Source: Flagellimonas myxillae
Lineage (GTDB): Bacteria > Bacteroidota > Bacteroidia > Flavobacteriales > Flavobacteriaceae
NCBI RefSeq assembly: GCF_023502235.1
Contig: NZ_JAMFLY010000001.1
Location: forward strand, 248,001 to 312,000
DNA: 64,000 bases
Reading direction: 5' to 3'
In this document: positions 24,862 to 34,872 of the stretch, piece after piece
Numbering within the stretch: the first letter of the stretch is position 1
Layout: each line of letters starts with the position of its first letter
Position numbers and translations under genes: made by a program
The notes under the pieces: generated by a model
Told to the model about the DNA's origin: nothing
Seen by the model: only the letters and a program-made list of their open reading frames with translations
Database searches by the model: none

Positions 24862-25419
24862 ATGCAGAGATTTATTATTTTTTTGTTCTTGTTGTGTGCA
24901 GGGTATTCCCATGCCCAGTACGGAATCAACTGTGAGGTGCGCCAACTTAAACTAAATGCGTTTAATCCAGGCCTCGAGTACGAAATGGCCCTGGGTGTTA
25001 ACAGTACCTTGGATATTCGAGCGGCGTGGCAACTGGCCTTGGAACCTGCTGCCTTAGAACCGATGGACGAACTTGTTTTCTTTCCGGCCCTAACAGTTCA
25101 AAATAGGTATTATCATAATTTTAATGGCAGGCAAAGGAGAGGACGGGATATCTATGGAAACTCCGGTAACTATTTGGCACCAACGGTGGCATTGTTTGCT
25201 CCAGGAGAACGGGTTGTGGAAGGTGAAATGGTGAAGGATTTCCACGGTCTTGGAGGTCTAGGGTATGGGGTTCAACGAAGCTATAATTCCGGGCTGAGTT
25301 TTTCTGTGGATGTGGGAGCGGGTTATTATGTGGGTCCCTTTATGGGAACGGTGCTTCCCGTGGCCAATTTGAGTATTGGCTGGATCATCAACGAAAAACG
25401 ATGGTGTGTGGGGAGGTAA
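24862..25419 (+). CDS. Small exported beta-barrel-like protein
   Basis: 185 residues with a signal peptide (MQRFIIFLFLLCAGYSHAQ). The rest is strand-rich with alternating hydrophobic residues (LEYEMALGVNSTLDIRAAW, SFSVDVGAGYYVG, ANLSIGWIIN), as in small OM barrels of 8 strands. It contains an inserted polar loop RQRRGRDIYGNSGN. No specific family recognised. It is transcribed divergently from kdsA and may share its promoter region. Confidence 0.78.
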   Translation: MQRFIIFLFLLCAGYSHAQYGINCEVRQLKLNAFNPGLEYEMALGVNSTLDIRAAWQLALEPAALEPMDELVFFPALTVQNRYYHNFNGRQRRGRDIYGNSGNYLAPTVALFAPGERVVEGEMVKDFHGLGGLGYGVQRSYNSGLSFSVDVGAGYYVGPFMGTVLPVANLSIGWIINEKRWCVGR

Positions 25420-25489
25420 AGTTTAAACTATCTCAAAATCAATAAGATAAAATTAACGTGTGGTCGCATTTTCAAGTAAAAAATAGCAG

Positions 25490-25497
25490 TATCTTTG
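25490..25497 (+). promoter_or_regulatory. -7 box of the typA promoter
   Basis: TATCTTTG, a perfect TAnnTTTG match 19 bp before the typA ATG; the leader would be only about 15 nt. Confidence 0.65.
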
Positions 25498-25516
25498 CAG
25501 GCTTAAAAATCAGCTT

Positions 25517-27316
25517 ATGTCCAAGATCAAGAATATTGCGATCATTGCTCACGTAGACCATGGTAAAACTACCTTGGTAGATAAGATCATGTACCATTGT
25601 CGTTTGTTTCGGGATAACGAAAACAAAGGCGATTTGATTTTGGATAACAACGATTTGGAACGTGAACGCGGAATTACGATTGTTTCCAAGAATGTTTCCG
25701 TAGTCTACAAAGACACTAAAATCAATATTATTGACACTCCTGGTCACGCCGATTTTGGTGGGGAGGTGGAACGGGTACTCAACATGGCCGATGGGGTTTT
25801 GTTGTTGGTAGATGCCTTTGAGGGCCCAATGCCGCAAACTCGTTTCGTACTGCAAAAAGCCATTGATTTAGGATTGAAGCCCTGTGTGGTGATCAATAAG
25901 GTGGATAAGGAAAATTGTACACCGGAAGAAGTTCATGAAAAGGTCTTTGACCTTATGTTTGAATTGGGGGCTGAGGAATGGCAATTGGATTTTCCAACCG
26001 TCTACGGTTCGGCAAAGCAAAACTGGATGAGCGAAGATTGGCAAAAGCCAACTGAAAATATAGAACCACTTTTGGATATGGTTATCGACCATGTACCTGA
26101 ATTTAAACCAGAAGAAGGTTCAACCCAAATGCTGATTACCTCTTTGGATTTTTCCTCGTTTACAGGACGTATAGCCATTGGTCGTTTACAACGTGGTTCG
26201 CTAAAAGAAGGGCAGCAGATTTCTTTGGTAAAAAGGGATGGAAGCATTGTCAAAACCAAGGTGAAGGAGTTGTTCACTTTTGAAGGATTGGGTCGCCAAA
26301 AGGTTTCAGAGGTGGTCGCTGGTGACATTTGTGCGATTGTTGGCGTGGAAGGTTTTGAAATTGGGGATACCGTAGCGGATTTTGAAAACCCTGAAAAATT
26401 GAAGACCATCGCTATTGATGAACCTACCATGAGCATGTTGTTCACCATAAACGATAGTCCATTTTTCGGAAAGGATGGCAAGTTTGTGACTTCTCGACAC
26501 ATCAAGGAACGTTTGGAGAAAGAATTGGAGAAGAACTTGGCACTACGAGTAGAAGAAACTGACAGTGCCGATAAATTCATGGTTTTTGGACGTGGGGTTT
26601 TGCACCTTTCCGTACTCATCGAAACCATGCGAAGGGAGGGTTATGAACTTCAGATTGGTCAACCGCAGGTAATTATCAAGGAAATTGATGGCGTAAAGTG
26701 TGAACCTGTTGAGCATTTGACTATTGACCTCCCAGAGGAAGTTTCAGGGAAGGCTGTAGAAATGGTTTCCATTAGAAAAGGGGAAATGACGAGTATGGAG
26801 GCCAAAGGTTCCCGTATGTTATGCGAATTCGTGATTCCGTCCAGAGGGATAATCGGTCTTCGAAATCAATTGTTGACCGCCACTGCCGGGGAAGCTATTA
26901 TGGCGCATCGATTTTTGGAGTACCAACCCTTAAAAGGAGATATTGCCCAGCGTATAAATGGGTCATTGGTCTCTATGGAAAATGGTACCGCAATCCCTTA
27001 CTCCATTGACAAATTGCAAGAAAGAGGAAAGTTCTTTATCGACCCGGGAGAAGAAATTTACGAAGGACAGGTAATTGGGGAGAACTCACGTGGCGATGAT
27101 ATGACCATCAATGTGACAAAGACGAAAAAGCTATCCAATGTTCGTTCTGCGGGGGCGGATGACAAGGCCAAAATTGTGCCTGCGATAAAGTTCTCTTTGG
27201 AAGAAGCCTTGGAATACATCCAAAAGGATGAATACGTGGAGGTGACCCCAAACCATCTTCGCCTTAGAAAGATTTACCTTAAAGAGGTAGATAGAAAAAG
27301 GAATAAGGTAAGCTAG
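25517..27316 (+). CDS. typA: Ribosome-associated translational GTPase TypA/BipA
   Basis: 599 residues, the usual length. GTPase motifs: G1 [12 protein letters not shown] at residue 12, G2 ERGITI, G3 [15 protein letters not shown]4 NKVDKE. The elongation factor-like domains and the BipA C-terminal domain ([32 protein letters not shown]) follow. TypA binds ribosomes and is needed for growth under cold or stress and for large-subunit assembly. It overlaps the convergent ROK kinase gene by four bases. Confidence 0.98.
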   Translation: MSKIKNIAIIAHVDHGKTTLVDKIMYHCRLFRDNENKGDLILDNNDLERERGITIVSKNVSVVYKDTKINIIDTPGHADFGGEVERVLNMADGVLLLVDAFEGPMPQTRFVLQKAIDLGLKPCVVINKVDKENCTPEEVHEKVFDLMFELGAEEWQLDFPTVYGSAKQNWMSEDWQKPTENIEPLLDMVIDHVPEFKPEEGSTQMLITSLDFSSFTGRIAIGRLQRGSLKEGQQISLVKRDGSIVKTKVKELFTFEGLGRQKVSEVVAGDICAIVGVEGFEIGDTVADFENPEKLKTIAIDEPTMSMLFTINDSPFFGKDGKFVTSRHIKERLEKELEKNLALRVEETDSADKFMVFGRGVLHLSVLIETMRREGYELQIGQPQVIIKEIDGVKCEPVEHLTIDLPEEVSGKAVEMVSIRKGEMTSMEAKGSRMLCEFVIPSRGIIGLRNQLLTATAGEAIMAHRFLEYQPLKGDIAQRINGSLVSMENGTAIPYSIDKLQERGKFFIDPGEEIYEGQVIGENSRGDDMTINVTKTKKLSNVRSAGADDKAKIVPAIKFSLEEALEYIQKDEYVEVTPNHLRLRKIYLKEVDRKRNKVS

Positions 27317-28086
27317 CTTTTCTCGCTGAGGTTCAAGTGCCCATGGTGCTGTTCGCGCAAACATGCAACAGCAGGGCCGATAATGCCCGCATGGTTCATT
27401 AGTTCCGCTTTGACCACCTCGGTTTCTATTGTGATCAAATGGCTGAACTCCTTCCATTTTTTGGAGGTCCCACCACCTACAATGATCAAGTCAGGCGCGG
27501 TAATCAGCTCCACATAGTGTAGAAATTTATTGAAGCGCTTGCCCCACTTTTCAAAGCTCAGATTTTCCCGCTCTTTGGCCGAAGCCGCAGCCCAATGTTC
27601 TATTTTCTTGAATTTCTTATAGGGAATTTGTCCCAACTCAAAATTGGGAAGAAGGATGCCATTATAAAATGCTCCACTACCTAGACCGGTACCAATGGTG
27701 ATCATGATCACCAAGCCTTTTCGGCCCTTTCCAACCCCGTAGTTCATGGAAGCGTAGCCAGCGGCATCAGCATCATTGAGCACAGTGAATTCATGGCCGG
27801 TAGCCTGGGTAAAAAGCTCGTCTATGTTCACCCCGACCCAGCTTGGGTGTAAATTTCCGGCGGAGGTACAAACCCCATTTTTAACGATGGTGGGAAAGCC
27901 ACAGCCTACCGGACCCTCATAATTGAAGTGATCAACAATTTGCCTGACAACTGCTGCCATATCATTCGGTTTTCGTCCTTCAGGTGTTGGAATTCGATGC
28001 CTTTCGGACACCATCTCTCCAGTTTCAGCGTTGACCAAAGCACCTTTTATACCCGACCCGCCGATATCAATACCAAGAATTTCCAT
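27313..28086 (-). CDS. ppgK: ROK family kinase, polyphosphate glucokinase-like
   Basis: 257 residues. The N-terminus EILGIDIGGSGIKGALVN is a phosphate-binding loop, followed by the catalytic Asp in VLNDADAAGYA and the second phosphate motif MITIGTGLGSGAF. The short form without the zinc-binding ROK CxCGxxGC motif, plus ELGQIPYKKFKKIEHWAAA, matches polyphosphate glucokinases, which phosphorylate glucose from polyphosphate or ATP. The donor preference cannot be read from sequence, so the symbol is tentative. The 185 bp upstream contain no gene. Confidence 0.85.
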   Translation of the reverse strand: MEILGIDIGGSGIKGALVNAETGEMVSERHRIPTPEGRKPNDMAAVVRQIVDHFNYEGPVGCGFPTIVKNGVCTSAGNLHPSWVGVNIDELFTQATGHEFTVLNDADAAGYASMNYGVGKGRKGLVIMITIGTGLGSGAFYNGILLPNFELGQIPYKKFKKIEHWAAASAKERENLSFEKWGKRFNKFLHYVELITAPDLIIVGGGTSKKWKEFSHLITIETEVVKAELMNHAGIIGPAVACLREQHHGHLNLSEKS

Positions 28087-28271
28087 GCGAGGAATGTAGA
28101 TTTAATTTTGACAAAGAAACAAAAAACTTTTTGCCATCAAAGTGTTGATTTGTTGGAATTTCCAATTGTTGTTAACGACATTGTTCAGCGCTTTGAATGA
28201 ATTGTCCACGGAACTTCAAGTGCTCTGCAAAGCCATGTCGCATTCGATTCCGAATTATGTATGGATAATCC

Positions 28272-28955
28272 TTAAACTGCCTTTTGGATTACTTCAAAGA
28301 CCTTACCACCATCGCACTTTAAGGTTTTGTGTGGATATTTTAAGATTAGGGCGTAGTCGTGGGTAGACATAATAACGGTTCGTCCCGTCTGGTTGATATC
28401 TTGTAATACCTTCATGACCTCCACGCTGGTCTGGGGATCTAGGTTTCCAGTAGGTTCATCGGCCAAGATAATTTCGGGGTCGTTCAAGAGTGCCCTGGCA
28501 ATGGCAATGCGTTGCTGTTCCCCTCCCGAAAGTTCATGCGGAAATTTGAAACCTTTGGTCTTCATTCCAACCTTATCCAAGACCTCCTCGATCTTGGCGT
28601 CCATTTTGGAATCGTCCTTCCACCCGGTTGCCTTAAGTACAAACCGAAGATTGTTGTTGATATTTCGGTCCGGTAGGAGTTTAAAATCCTGGAACACGAT
28701 ACCGAGCTTGCGTCTCAAAAACGGAATGTCCTTTTCCTCCAGGCTCTTCAAATTAAAGTCCACGATAGTGCCAGAACCCTGTTTGAGCGGAAGATCGGCA
28801 TACAGTGTTTTCATAAAACTACTTTTCCCACTTCCGGTCTTTCCGATTACATAGACAAACTCCCCTTTTTTCACTTGTAGGGTGATATGGTTCAAGATGA
28901 GATTTTCATTTTGAAATACGGCGACATCTTGTAATTTTAGAATGGTTTCGGGCAT
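28272..28955 (-). CDS. ftsE: FtsE-like ABC transporter ATP-binding protein
   Basis: 227 residues from the Met at 28955 (three codons inside the longest frame; homologues start MPET). Walker A GKTGSGKSS, Q-loop FQDFKLLPD, signature LSGGEQQR, Walker B ILADEPTGNLD and the switch His in STHDYAL are all present. FtsE works with FtsX at the division septum to activate peptidoglycan hydrolases; ftsX is not adjacent here, as is usual in flavobacteria. It has a TAACTTTG -7 box at 29041-29048. Confidence 0.88.
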   Translation of the reverse strand: MPETILKLQDVAVFQNENLILNHITLQVKKGEFVYVIGKTGSGKSSFMKTLYADLPLKQGSGTIVDFNLKSLEEKDIPFLRRKLGIVFQDFKLLPDRNINNNLRFVLKATGWKDDSKMDAKIEEVLDKVGMKTKGFKFPHELSGGEQQRIAIARALLNDPEIILADEPTGNLDPQTSVEVMKVLQDINQTGRTVIMSTHDYALILKYPHKTLKCDGGKVFEVIQKAV

Positions 28956-29040
28956 GTGTTGCAAAAGTTTAAAAGATTAGGGTTTGTCCTTGTTGCATAC
29001 AGGCTTGAAAATTAACTGGAAAAGTTGTTAAATCCTAAAT

Positions 29041-29048
29041 CAAAGTTA
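29041..29048 (-). promoter_or_regulatory. -7 box upstream of ftsE
   Basis: TAACTTTG on the minus strand matches TAnnTTTG exactly; the leader to the ftsE start would be about 80 nt. Confidence 0.5.
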
Positions 29049-29164
29049 CCATGTTTAAAATTAATCTACTTCGCACTTCTTCCTTACACCTTTTAATCAA
29101 AAATATACTTTGGCTTAAATTTTGACGTTATGGTAACAGTCAATCGAGAACAGCGTAGAACACT

Positions 29165-32100
29165 ATGAGTCGAAAAAACTTCCTTTTGGTTCCCATTTTT
29201 CTGGGAACGATTTCCATACTTTTTGCCCAAGAGACCGAGATTTATTCGCATGATAATAAAGCATTTCAAGATGCTTTGGCCTTGTACAACGATCAGCAGT
29301 ACCAAGCTGCGCAAACCATTTTTGAAAAAGTAAAGGCATCTACCACCGATGGCGAGATTGAGGCCAACAGCGCTTACTATTCCGCAAACGCCGCAATTCG
29401 ATTGAACCAGCGTGGGGCTGATAAAATGATGGAGGATTTTGTGGCGCGTTATCCCACCTCCACCAAACGCAATTCCGCGTTTTTGGATGTGGCCGACTAT
29501 TATTTTGAAACCGGAAAATACCCCTATTCTCTAAAGTGGTACAAAAAGGTAGATCAATCCGCAATGTCATATGCCGATCAAGAGCGCTTCAATTTTAATA
29601 ACGGATATGCGCTCTACGCCTCCCGTAGACCCAAAGTAGCAGAACGTTACCTGAGCAGGGTCAGTACTTCCCAAAAATACGGTTCCCAGGCAAAATACTA
29701 TCTGGGTTATATCGCCTATGAGCAAGACGACTACGATCAAGCCAGCACCCGTTTTGATCAAATCACGGACCCTTCACTCAACGAGAAACTGTCGTACTAT
29801 CAGGCCGATTTGAATTTTAAACAGGGCAATTTCGAGGAGGCCATTGCCATGGCCAAAAAGCAGTTGCCCAAATCAGATAGAAGGGAAGTTTCCGAATTGA
29901 ACAAAATTATCGGGGAGAGCTATTTCAACCTTAACCAATATGAGGAAGCCCTCCCTTATCTGAAAAAATATAGAGGTAGAAGGGGAAAGTTAAGCAACAC
30001 GGATTATTACCTCATGGGGTATAGCCATTACAAACAAGGTGATTTTGAAGGAGCAATCCAACAATTCAATAAAATAATAGGAGGGACCAATAGTGTGTCC
30101 CAAAATGCCTATTACCACCTTGCTGAATGTTATTTAAAGTTGGACAAAAAGTCGGAGGCACTCAATGCCTTCCGAAATGCTTCCCAGATGGATTTCTCGC
30201 CGGAAATTGAAAAGGATGCCCTGCTGAACTATGCTCGCTTAAGCTATGAAATAGGAAATGCATACGAGCCGGTTCCCCAAGTAATGTCCTCTTATTTGGA
30301 AAAGTACCCCAAAGATGAGCACCAACAAGAGATACAGGAGCTTTTGGTGGACTCCTATATTACTTCAAAAAACTTTGAGGGGGCCATGGAACTGTTGGAA
30401 AAAAACAAAGGATATGCCAGCAAGGAAACGTATCAAAAAGTCGCCTTTTACCGTGGGGTTGAATTGTTTATGGACGGGGATTATGAAGGGGCCTTGGAAC
30501 GGTTTTCCAAATCGATTAAGAGTGCGGATAACCCCGTTTTTGAAGCTCGGGCACAATATTGGCGGGCCGAAAGCAATTATAGATTGAACCGATTTGAGGA
30601 AGCTTTATCGGATTTCACACTTTTCCAAAGGAACACTGCGGCAAAAGCCTTGCCCGAATATCAAGAGCTGGACTACAATTTAGGTTACTGTTATTTTAAG
30701 TTGAAGGACTATGCTACGGCAATTTCGTATTTCAAAAACGCCACTGCCTCTGATGCTTCAGGGGAGGAGCGGGCGAACGATAGCTATGTGCGTTTGGGCG
30801 ACAGTTATTTTGTGACCAGTAAGTACAATTCAGCTTTGTCTGCATATAACGAGGCTTCAAAAATGAATGGCCCCGAAAGGGACTATGCAGCCTTTCAAAA
30901 AACCTTGTGCCATGGGTTTTTGGGTAAGAATGCGACCAAAATTGACGGACTCAACCAATTTTTGACGAGATATCCCAAATCCTCCTTGCGGGACGATGCC
31001 TTTTTTGAGCTTGGGAATTCCTATATCAAATCGAATAATGAGACCCAAGGCCTCCAGACTTATGATCGGTTGATCAGTGAATATAGTCGAAGCAAATTTG
31101 CACCACGCGCCATGTTGCGACAAGGGTTGGTGCACTACAACGCGAGTAGAAACGATCAAGCCTTGGCCAAGTTAAAGATGGTGGTTCAAAAATACCCTAA
31201 TACCCAAGAGGCCAAACAAGCGGTTGCTACGGCAAAATTGGTGTACGTGGACGAGGGTAGGGTAAGCGAGTACGCCGCTTGGGTAAGAAACCTGGATTTT
31301 GTCGAGGTTACCGACACTGAATTGGACAATGCGAGTTTTGAATCCGCCAACAGGAAATTTGCCGAAGGTAAAACAGATGCCGCGATACGTGGATTTGAGG
31401 ATTACTTGAAACAGTTTCCGACCGGGATACATTCGCTGCAAGTGAACTTTAATTTGGCCCAGCTCTATTTTGGCAAGGATCAAAAAGACAGAGCGCTTGA
31501 AAAATATCTGGTTGTGGCCAACAGCGGAAGTGGGGAGCACACCGAACAATCCCTGACCCGGGTTTGTGAAATCTATATTGGAAAACAAGATTATCCCAGT
31601 GCCATTCCGTACCTGGAACAATTGGAGGGTATGGCAGAAATTGTCCAAAACAGGACTTTTGCCCAGTCCAACCTTATGAAAGGATATTATGGGCAACGGA
31701 ATTATGACAAGGTAATTTCGTATGCGGAAAAGGTCCTCAATGCCCCAAAAATTGACAATCGGATAAAAAGCGATGCCCAGATTATGATTGCCCGTTCTGC
31801 CATTGCCACAAACGATGAGCGTTTGGCCGAAACCGCCTATCAAGAGGTCCAGAAAATTGCAACAGGTGAACTGGCTGCCGAAGCTTGGTACTACGATGGG
31901 TATTTTAAAAACAAAAACCAGGATTTTGAAGCATCCAATGCTTCCGTCCAGAAATTGGCCAAGGATTATTCCGCCTATAAAGAATGGGGTGGAAAGGGCT
32001 TGATTATTATGGCCAAAAACTTCTATGCGCTGGAAGATGCCTTTCAGGCGACCTACATTTTGGAAAGCGTAATTGCCAACTTTTCGGAGTACGATGAAAT

Positions 32101-32182
32101 AGTTGCCGAGGCGAGAGGTGAGCTTGCCTTGATAAAATCTAGGGAGGCACAACACAATTCATCTGTAGACCCGGGCAACTAA
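29165..32182 (+). CDS. Large exported TPR-repeat protein
   Basis: 1005 residues with a signal peptide (residues 1-21, ending LFAQ). Nearly the whole protein consists of TPR units, about two dozen, for example FQDALALYNDQQYQAAQTIF near residue 33, YLMGYSHYKQGDFEGAIQQF and YNLGYCYFKLKDYATAISYF. It is periplasmic by prediction and resembles in layout the BamD-like and CpoB/YbgF-like scaffold proteins. It starts an operon with the OM barrel protein 11 bp downstream, a pairing that recurs in Bacteroidetes and suggests an OM-linked scaffold. Partner and role are not known. Confidence 0.92.
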   Translation: MSRKNFLLVPIFLGTISILFAQETEIYSHDNKAFQDALALYNDQQYQAAQTIFEKVKASTTDGEIEANSAYYSANAAIRLNQRGADKMMEDFVARYPTSTKRNSAFLDVADYYFETGKYPYSLKWYKKVDQSAMSYADQERFNFNNGYALYASRRPKVAERYLSRVSTSQKYGSQAKYYLGYIAYEQDDYDQASTRFDQITDPSLNEKLSYYQADLNFKQGNFEEAIAMAKKQLPKSDRREVSELNKIIGESYFNLNQYEEALPYLKKYRGRRGKLSNTDYYLMGYSHYKQGDFEGAIQQFNKIIGGTNSVSQNAYYHLAECYLKLDKKSEALNAFRNASQMDFSPEIEKDALLNYARLSYEIGNAYEPVPQVMSSYLEKYPKDEHQQEIQELLVDSYITSKNFEGAMELLEKNKGYASKETYQKVAFYRGVELFMDGDYEGALERFSKSIKSADNPVFEARAQYWRAESNYRLNRFEEALSDFTLFQRNTAAKALPEYQELDYNLGYCYFKLKDYATAISYFKNATASDASGEERANDSYVRLGDSYFVTSKYNSALSAYNEASKMNGPERDYAAFQKTLCHGFLGKNATKIDGLNQFLTRYPKSSLRDDAFFELGNSYIKSNNETQGLQTYDRLISEYSRSKFAPRAMLRQGLVHYNASRNDQALAKLKMVVQKYPNTQEAKQAVATAKLVYVDEGRVSEYAAWVRNLDFVEVTDTELDNASFESANRKFAEGKTDAAIRGFEDYLKQFPTGIHSLQVNFNLAQLYFGKDQKDRALEKYLVVANSGSGEHTEQSLTRVCEIYIGKQDYPSAIPYLEQLEGMAEIVQNRTFAQSNLMKGYYGQRNYDKVISYAEKVLNAPKIDNRIKSDAQIMIARSAIATNDERLAETAYQEVQKIATGELAAEAWYYDGYFKNKNQDFEASNASVQKLAKDYSAYKEWGGKGLIIMAKNFYALEDAFQATYILESVIANFSEYDEIVAEARGELALIKSREAQHNSSVDPGN

Positions 32183-32193
32183 ATTGAGTCACT

Positions 32194-33945
32194 ATGAGTA
32201 AGAACCACTATATATTTTCAGTTATTTTTTTGAGTCTTTGGGGAGCAGTTTTTGCTCAGGAAACCGATGATATAGGCACAGAAACGGTTACGGTGGTAAA
32301 ACCGTATTCCCCCACCGTTTCAGATGCCTTTAAAATCAAATCCACGCCGGATCTCAACGATTCCATCGTCCTGAAGAAAAAAGAAATCGATTATAGCATT
32401 TTTTCAGTCCCTGTAGCTTCAACTTTCACCCCTGCGAAGGGTAAGGCTTCCAGGGTAAAACGGACGCCGCCGCCCACACTCTATAATTCCTATGCATCCA
32501 TAGGTTTGGGCAACTACAACAATGCGTTGGTAGATTTGTACACCAGCAGGGGCTTTAACCGGGGAGAGGATTTGTTGGACTTTGGCCTAAGCCACCATTC
32601 CTCCCGTGGGGCCATTGAGACCACCCCTTTGGATGCTGATTTTTACAACACCAAACTGGACGTTTCCTATGCCAAAAAGGATAGGGACATGGATTGGGGT
32701 GCCAGTGTGGGACTACAACACCAATTGTACAATTGGTACGGAATTGAAAATGGGGCATTTGATGAGGCAACCATAGCTTCTTTGGATGAAACCCAAAATT
32801 ATTTCAATGCCCAGGCCAAGGCCCACCTCAATTTGGAGGATTCTCCCTTTAAAAAGGGGCAGGTAATGTTGCGTCGGTTTTGGGATGCCACGGAATCTGG
32901 TGAGAACAGGGTGGTTTTGGAACCTACGGTGGAACTGCCCATTACCGAAGAATTGGTCACCATAAATGCAAAATTGGATTATGTTGGTGGAAATTTTAAA
33001 AATGCCTCCTTGAACAACACCGTCAATGATGGGGAGATCAATTATGGTCAATTTCAAGCGGGGATAAATCCGAGCCTTTTGGTACTACGTGACGATTTAA
33101 CCTTAAATCTGGGTGCTAATTTTGTGTATGGCATGGATGTGGAAAATAGCGATTCCAACTTTTACATTTATCCGGCAGTTACGGCTTCCTACCGAGTAAT
33201 GGATGAAACGGTTATTGCCTATGGTGGAATAGAAGGGCAATTGGAACAAAACTCGTACTACGATTTTGTCCAGGCCAATCCCTATGTGTCCCCGACCTTG
33301 GACATTCAACCAACTGATCGGCAATACGAAGGGTACTTGGGATTGAAGGGGCAATTGGTTTCCAATGTGGGGTATAACATTAAAGGATCTTACACCGCGG
33401 AAAACAGAAAGCCCTTGTTCTTTATGAATCCACAGAATTTGTTCCGAAATGACGACAAGGGATATTTTTACGGGAATTCCTTTCAAGTATTTTATGACGA
33501 TGTAAAAACCTTGGGCATTTTTGGCGAATTGAATATTGATGTCAATCGGAATTTTACCTTGGGCATCAACGCTGAGTTTTTTGATTATGATACCGAAACG
33601 GATAATCCTGCATGGAACCTGCCCAGTGTCAAGGGCTCATTGTTCTTGGATTACCAGATAAACAAACAATGGTATCTAGGGGCCAATCTTTTTTATGTGG
33701 GAGAGCGTGACGATTTAATGGCACAGGCAATTCAAAATGCCCTTCCGTCCGAATTTCCGGCCACCATTGTTACCTTGGAAGGATTTTTTGATGCCAATGC
33801 GCATGCAGGGTATCGGTTTAATGATCAACTTTCCGTCTATGTAAAGGCTTCCAATATCGCCAATAACAATTATCAACGTTGGGCGAACTTTAGCGTACAG
33901 GGATTTCAGGCATTGGCTGGGGTTTCCTATAAGTTCGATTTTTAA
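32194..33945 (+). CDS. TonB-dependent-receptor-like outer membrane barrel without plug
   Basis: 583 residues with a signal peptide (residues 1-21, ending VFAQ). Directly after it comes ETVTVVKPYSPTVSDAFKIK, a TonB-box-like stretch, but the plug domain that a true TonB-dependent receptor needs is missing. From about residue 95 on, long beta strands alternate with polar loops to the C-terminal FQALAGVSYKFDF, which ends in Phe as OM barrels do. About 16 strands are plausible. Together with the TPR protein it probably forms an OM-periplasm module; a transport role is not supported. Confidence 0.87.
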   Translation: MSKNHYIFSVIFLSLWGAVFAQETDDIGTETVTVVKPYSPTVSDAFKIKSTPDLNDSIVLKKKEIDYSIFSVPVASTFTPAKGKASRVKRTPPPTLYNSYASIGLGNYNNALVDLYTSRGFNRGEDLLDFGLSHHSSRGAIETTPLDADFYNTKLDVSYAKKDRDMDWGASVGLQHQLYNWYGIENGAFDEATIASLDETQNYFNAQAKAHLNLEDSPFKKGQVMLRRFWDATESGENRVVLEPTVELPITEELVTINAKLDYVGGNFKNASLNNTVNDGEINYGQFQAGINPSLLVLRDDLTLNLGANFVYGMDVENSDSNFYIYPAVTASYRVMDETVIAYGGIEGQLEQNSYYDFVQANPYVSPTLDIQPTDRQYEGYLGLKGQLVSNVGYNIKGSYTAENRKPLFFMNPQNLFRNDDKGYFYGNSFQVFYDDVKTLGIFGELNIDVNRNFTLGINAEFFDYDTETDNPAWNLPSVKGSLFLDYQINKQWYLGANLFYVGERDDLMAQAIQNALPSEFPATIVTLEGFFDANAHAGYRFNDQLSVYVKASNIANNNYQRWANFSVQGFQALAGVSYKFDF

Positions 33946-34012
33946 AGTTATCCCAAAATTCTGGACATTCAACTGCTTTATATCTATCTTCCATGGCTAG
34001 GAGCTTATAAAC

Positions 34013-34810
34013 TTGGCACATCAAATAAGATATAAGGAAGGCGATATTTTTGGAGTAAAGGGTAAAAAAGTGGATGGTAAAATACTTTTTTCCCAATTGC
34101 AAAAGTATGATGCAGCATCCTTAACCACGGACTACTCCATAAAGTTGGTTCTGAAGGGCATGGAGAAATATGTCTTTAACGGGCTTACAAAAACGGTGAA
34201 ACCCGGTCAGTTTTTATTGGTGCCTCCAGGAGTTGAGCTTCAAACTCAGGTGATAGAGGGCCAGGGAGCTACTGGTATATGTATCTATTTGTCCAAGGAC
34301 AGTTTTGAGGAAAGGTGTCATGACCTGACCCTAGAACCCATGAAAATGCCAACTTTCCCATTGGCCGTCAGCACTACAGGGCGAGATGTACTTCAAAAAG
34401 TAGCTAGAGGTGGCTGCAAAATTTCTCCTGACCACTACTTAAATGAAATTTTGGATTTCATGCCACAGTTCTTAAGCCATTATTCAAAAAAAGTGCAAGG
34501 AATCAAAGTCAAAAAATGGGAAACCAAGCTCCATTTAAGTGAAAATTTGGAAAAGGCACGGGCTTTTATGGACGAATATTTTTCCCATAAAATGAATCTT
34601 GATAAAATTGCCCAGATTGCTTGTCTTTCTCCTTTTCATTTCCAAAGAAATTTTAAGACGGTTCATGGGGTAACCCCAACCCAGTACCTAATGAAACTCC
34701 GAATTCAGCACGCTAGAAAATTAATTTCTACAGGGATGCCGTTACATCAAGTGGCCATGAAATCCGGTTTCCGTGATGTGAGATACCTAAGAAAGTGCTT
34801 ACTGGATTGA
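34013..34810 (+). CDS. AraC family transcriptional regulator, possibly frameshifted near its end
   Basis: 265 residues. An in-frame TAG about 15 bases upstream means that the TTG at 34013 is the only start able to include the N-terminal domain. Residues about 1-110 form an AraC-type cupin (PGQFLLVPPGVELQTQV), and 170-265 the double HTH (LDKIAQIACLSPFHFQRNFK, TPTQYLMKLRIQHARKLI). The second HTH stops at GFRDVRYLRKCLLD, shorter than normal. Re-reading one base at 34795 gives VLTGLNPKPISQDF, which is close to the conserved TG-xP ending, so a frameshift is suspected. Target unknown; it precedes the hydrolase gene by 62 bp. Confidence 0.8.
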   Translation: MAHQIRYKEGDIFGVKGKKVDGKILFSQLQKYDAASLTTDYSIKLVLKGMEKYVFNGLTKTVKPGQFLLVPPGVELQTQVIEGQGATGICIYLSKDSFEERCHDLTLEPMKMPTFPLAVSTTGRDVLQKVARGGCKISPDHYLNEILDFMPQFLSHYSKKVQGIKVKKWETKLHLSENLEKARAFMDEYFSHKMNLDKIAQIACLSPFHFQRNFKTVHGVTPTQYLMKLRIQHARKLISTGMPLHQVAMKSGFRDVRYLRKCLLD

Positions 34811-34872
34811 ATCCAAAACCAATTTCGCAAGATTTTTGCAGGGCAGATTTAGATCTAGAGTAAATTCCCTCT

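Noticed and set aside
31172..32155. 327-codon minus-strand frame opposite the TPR protein
   Set aside because: Antisense shadow; the TPR frame has signal peptide, repeats and operon context.
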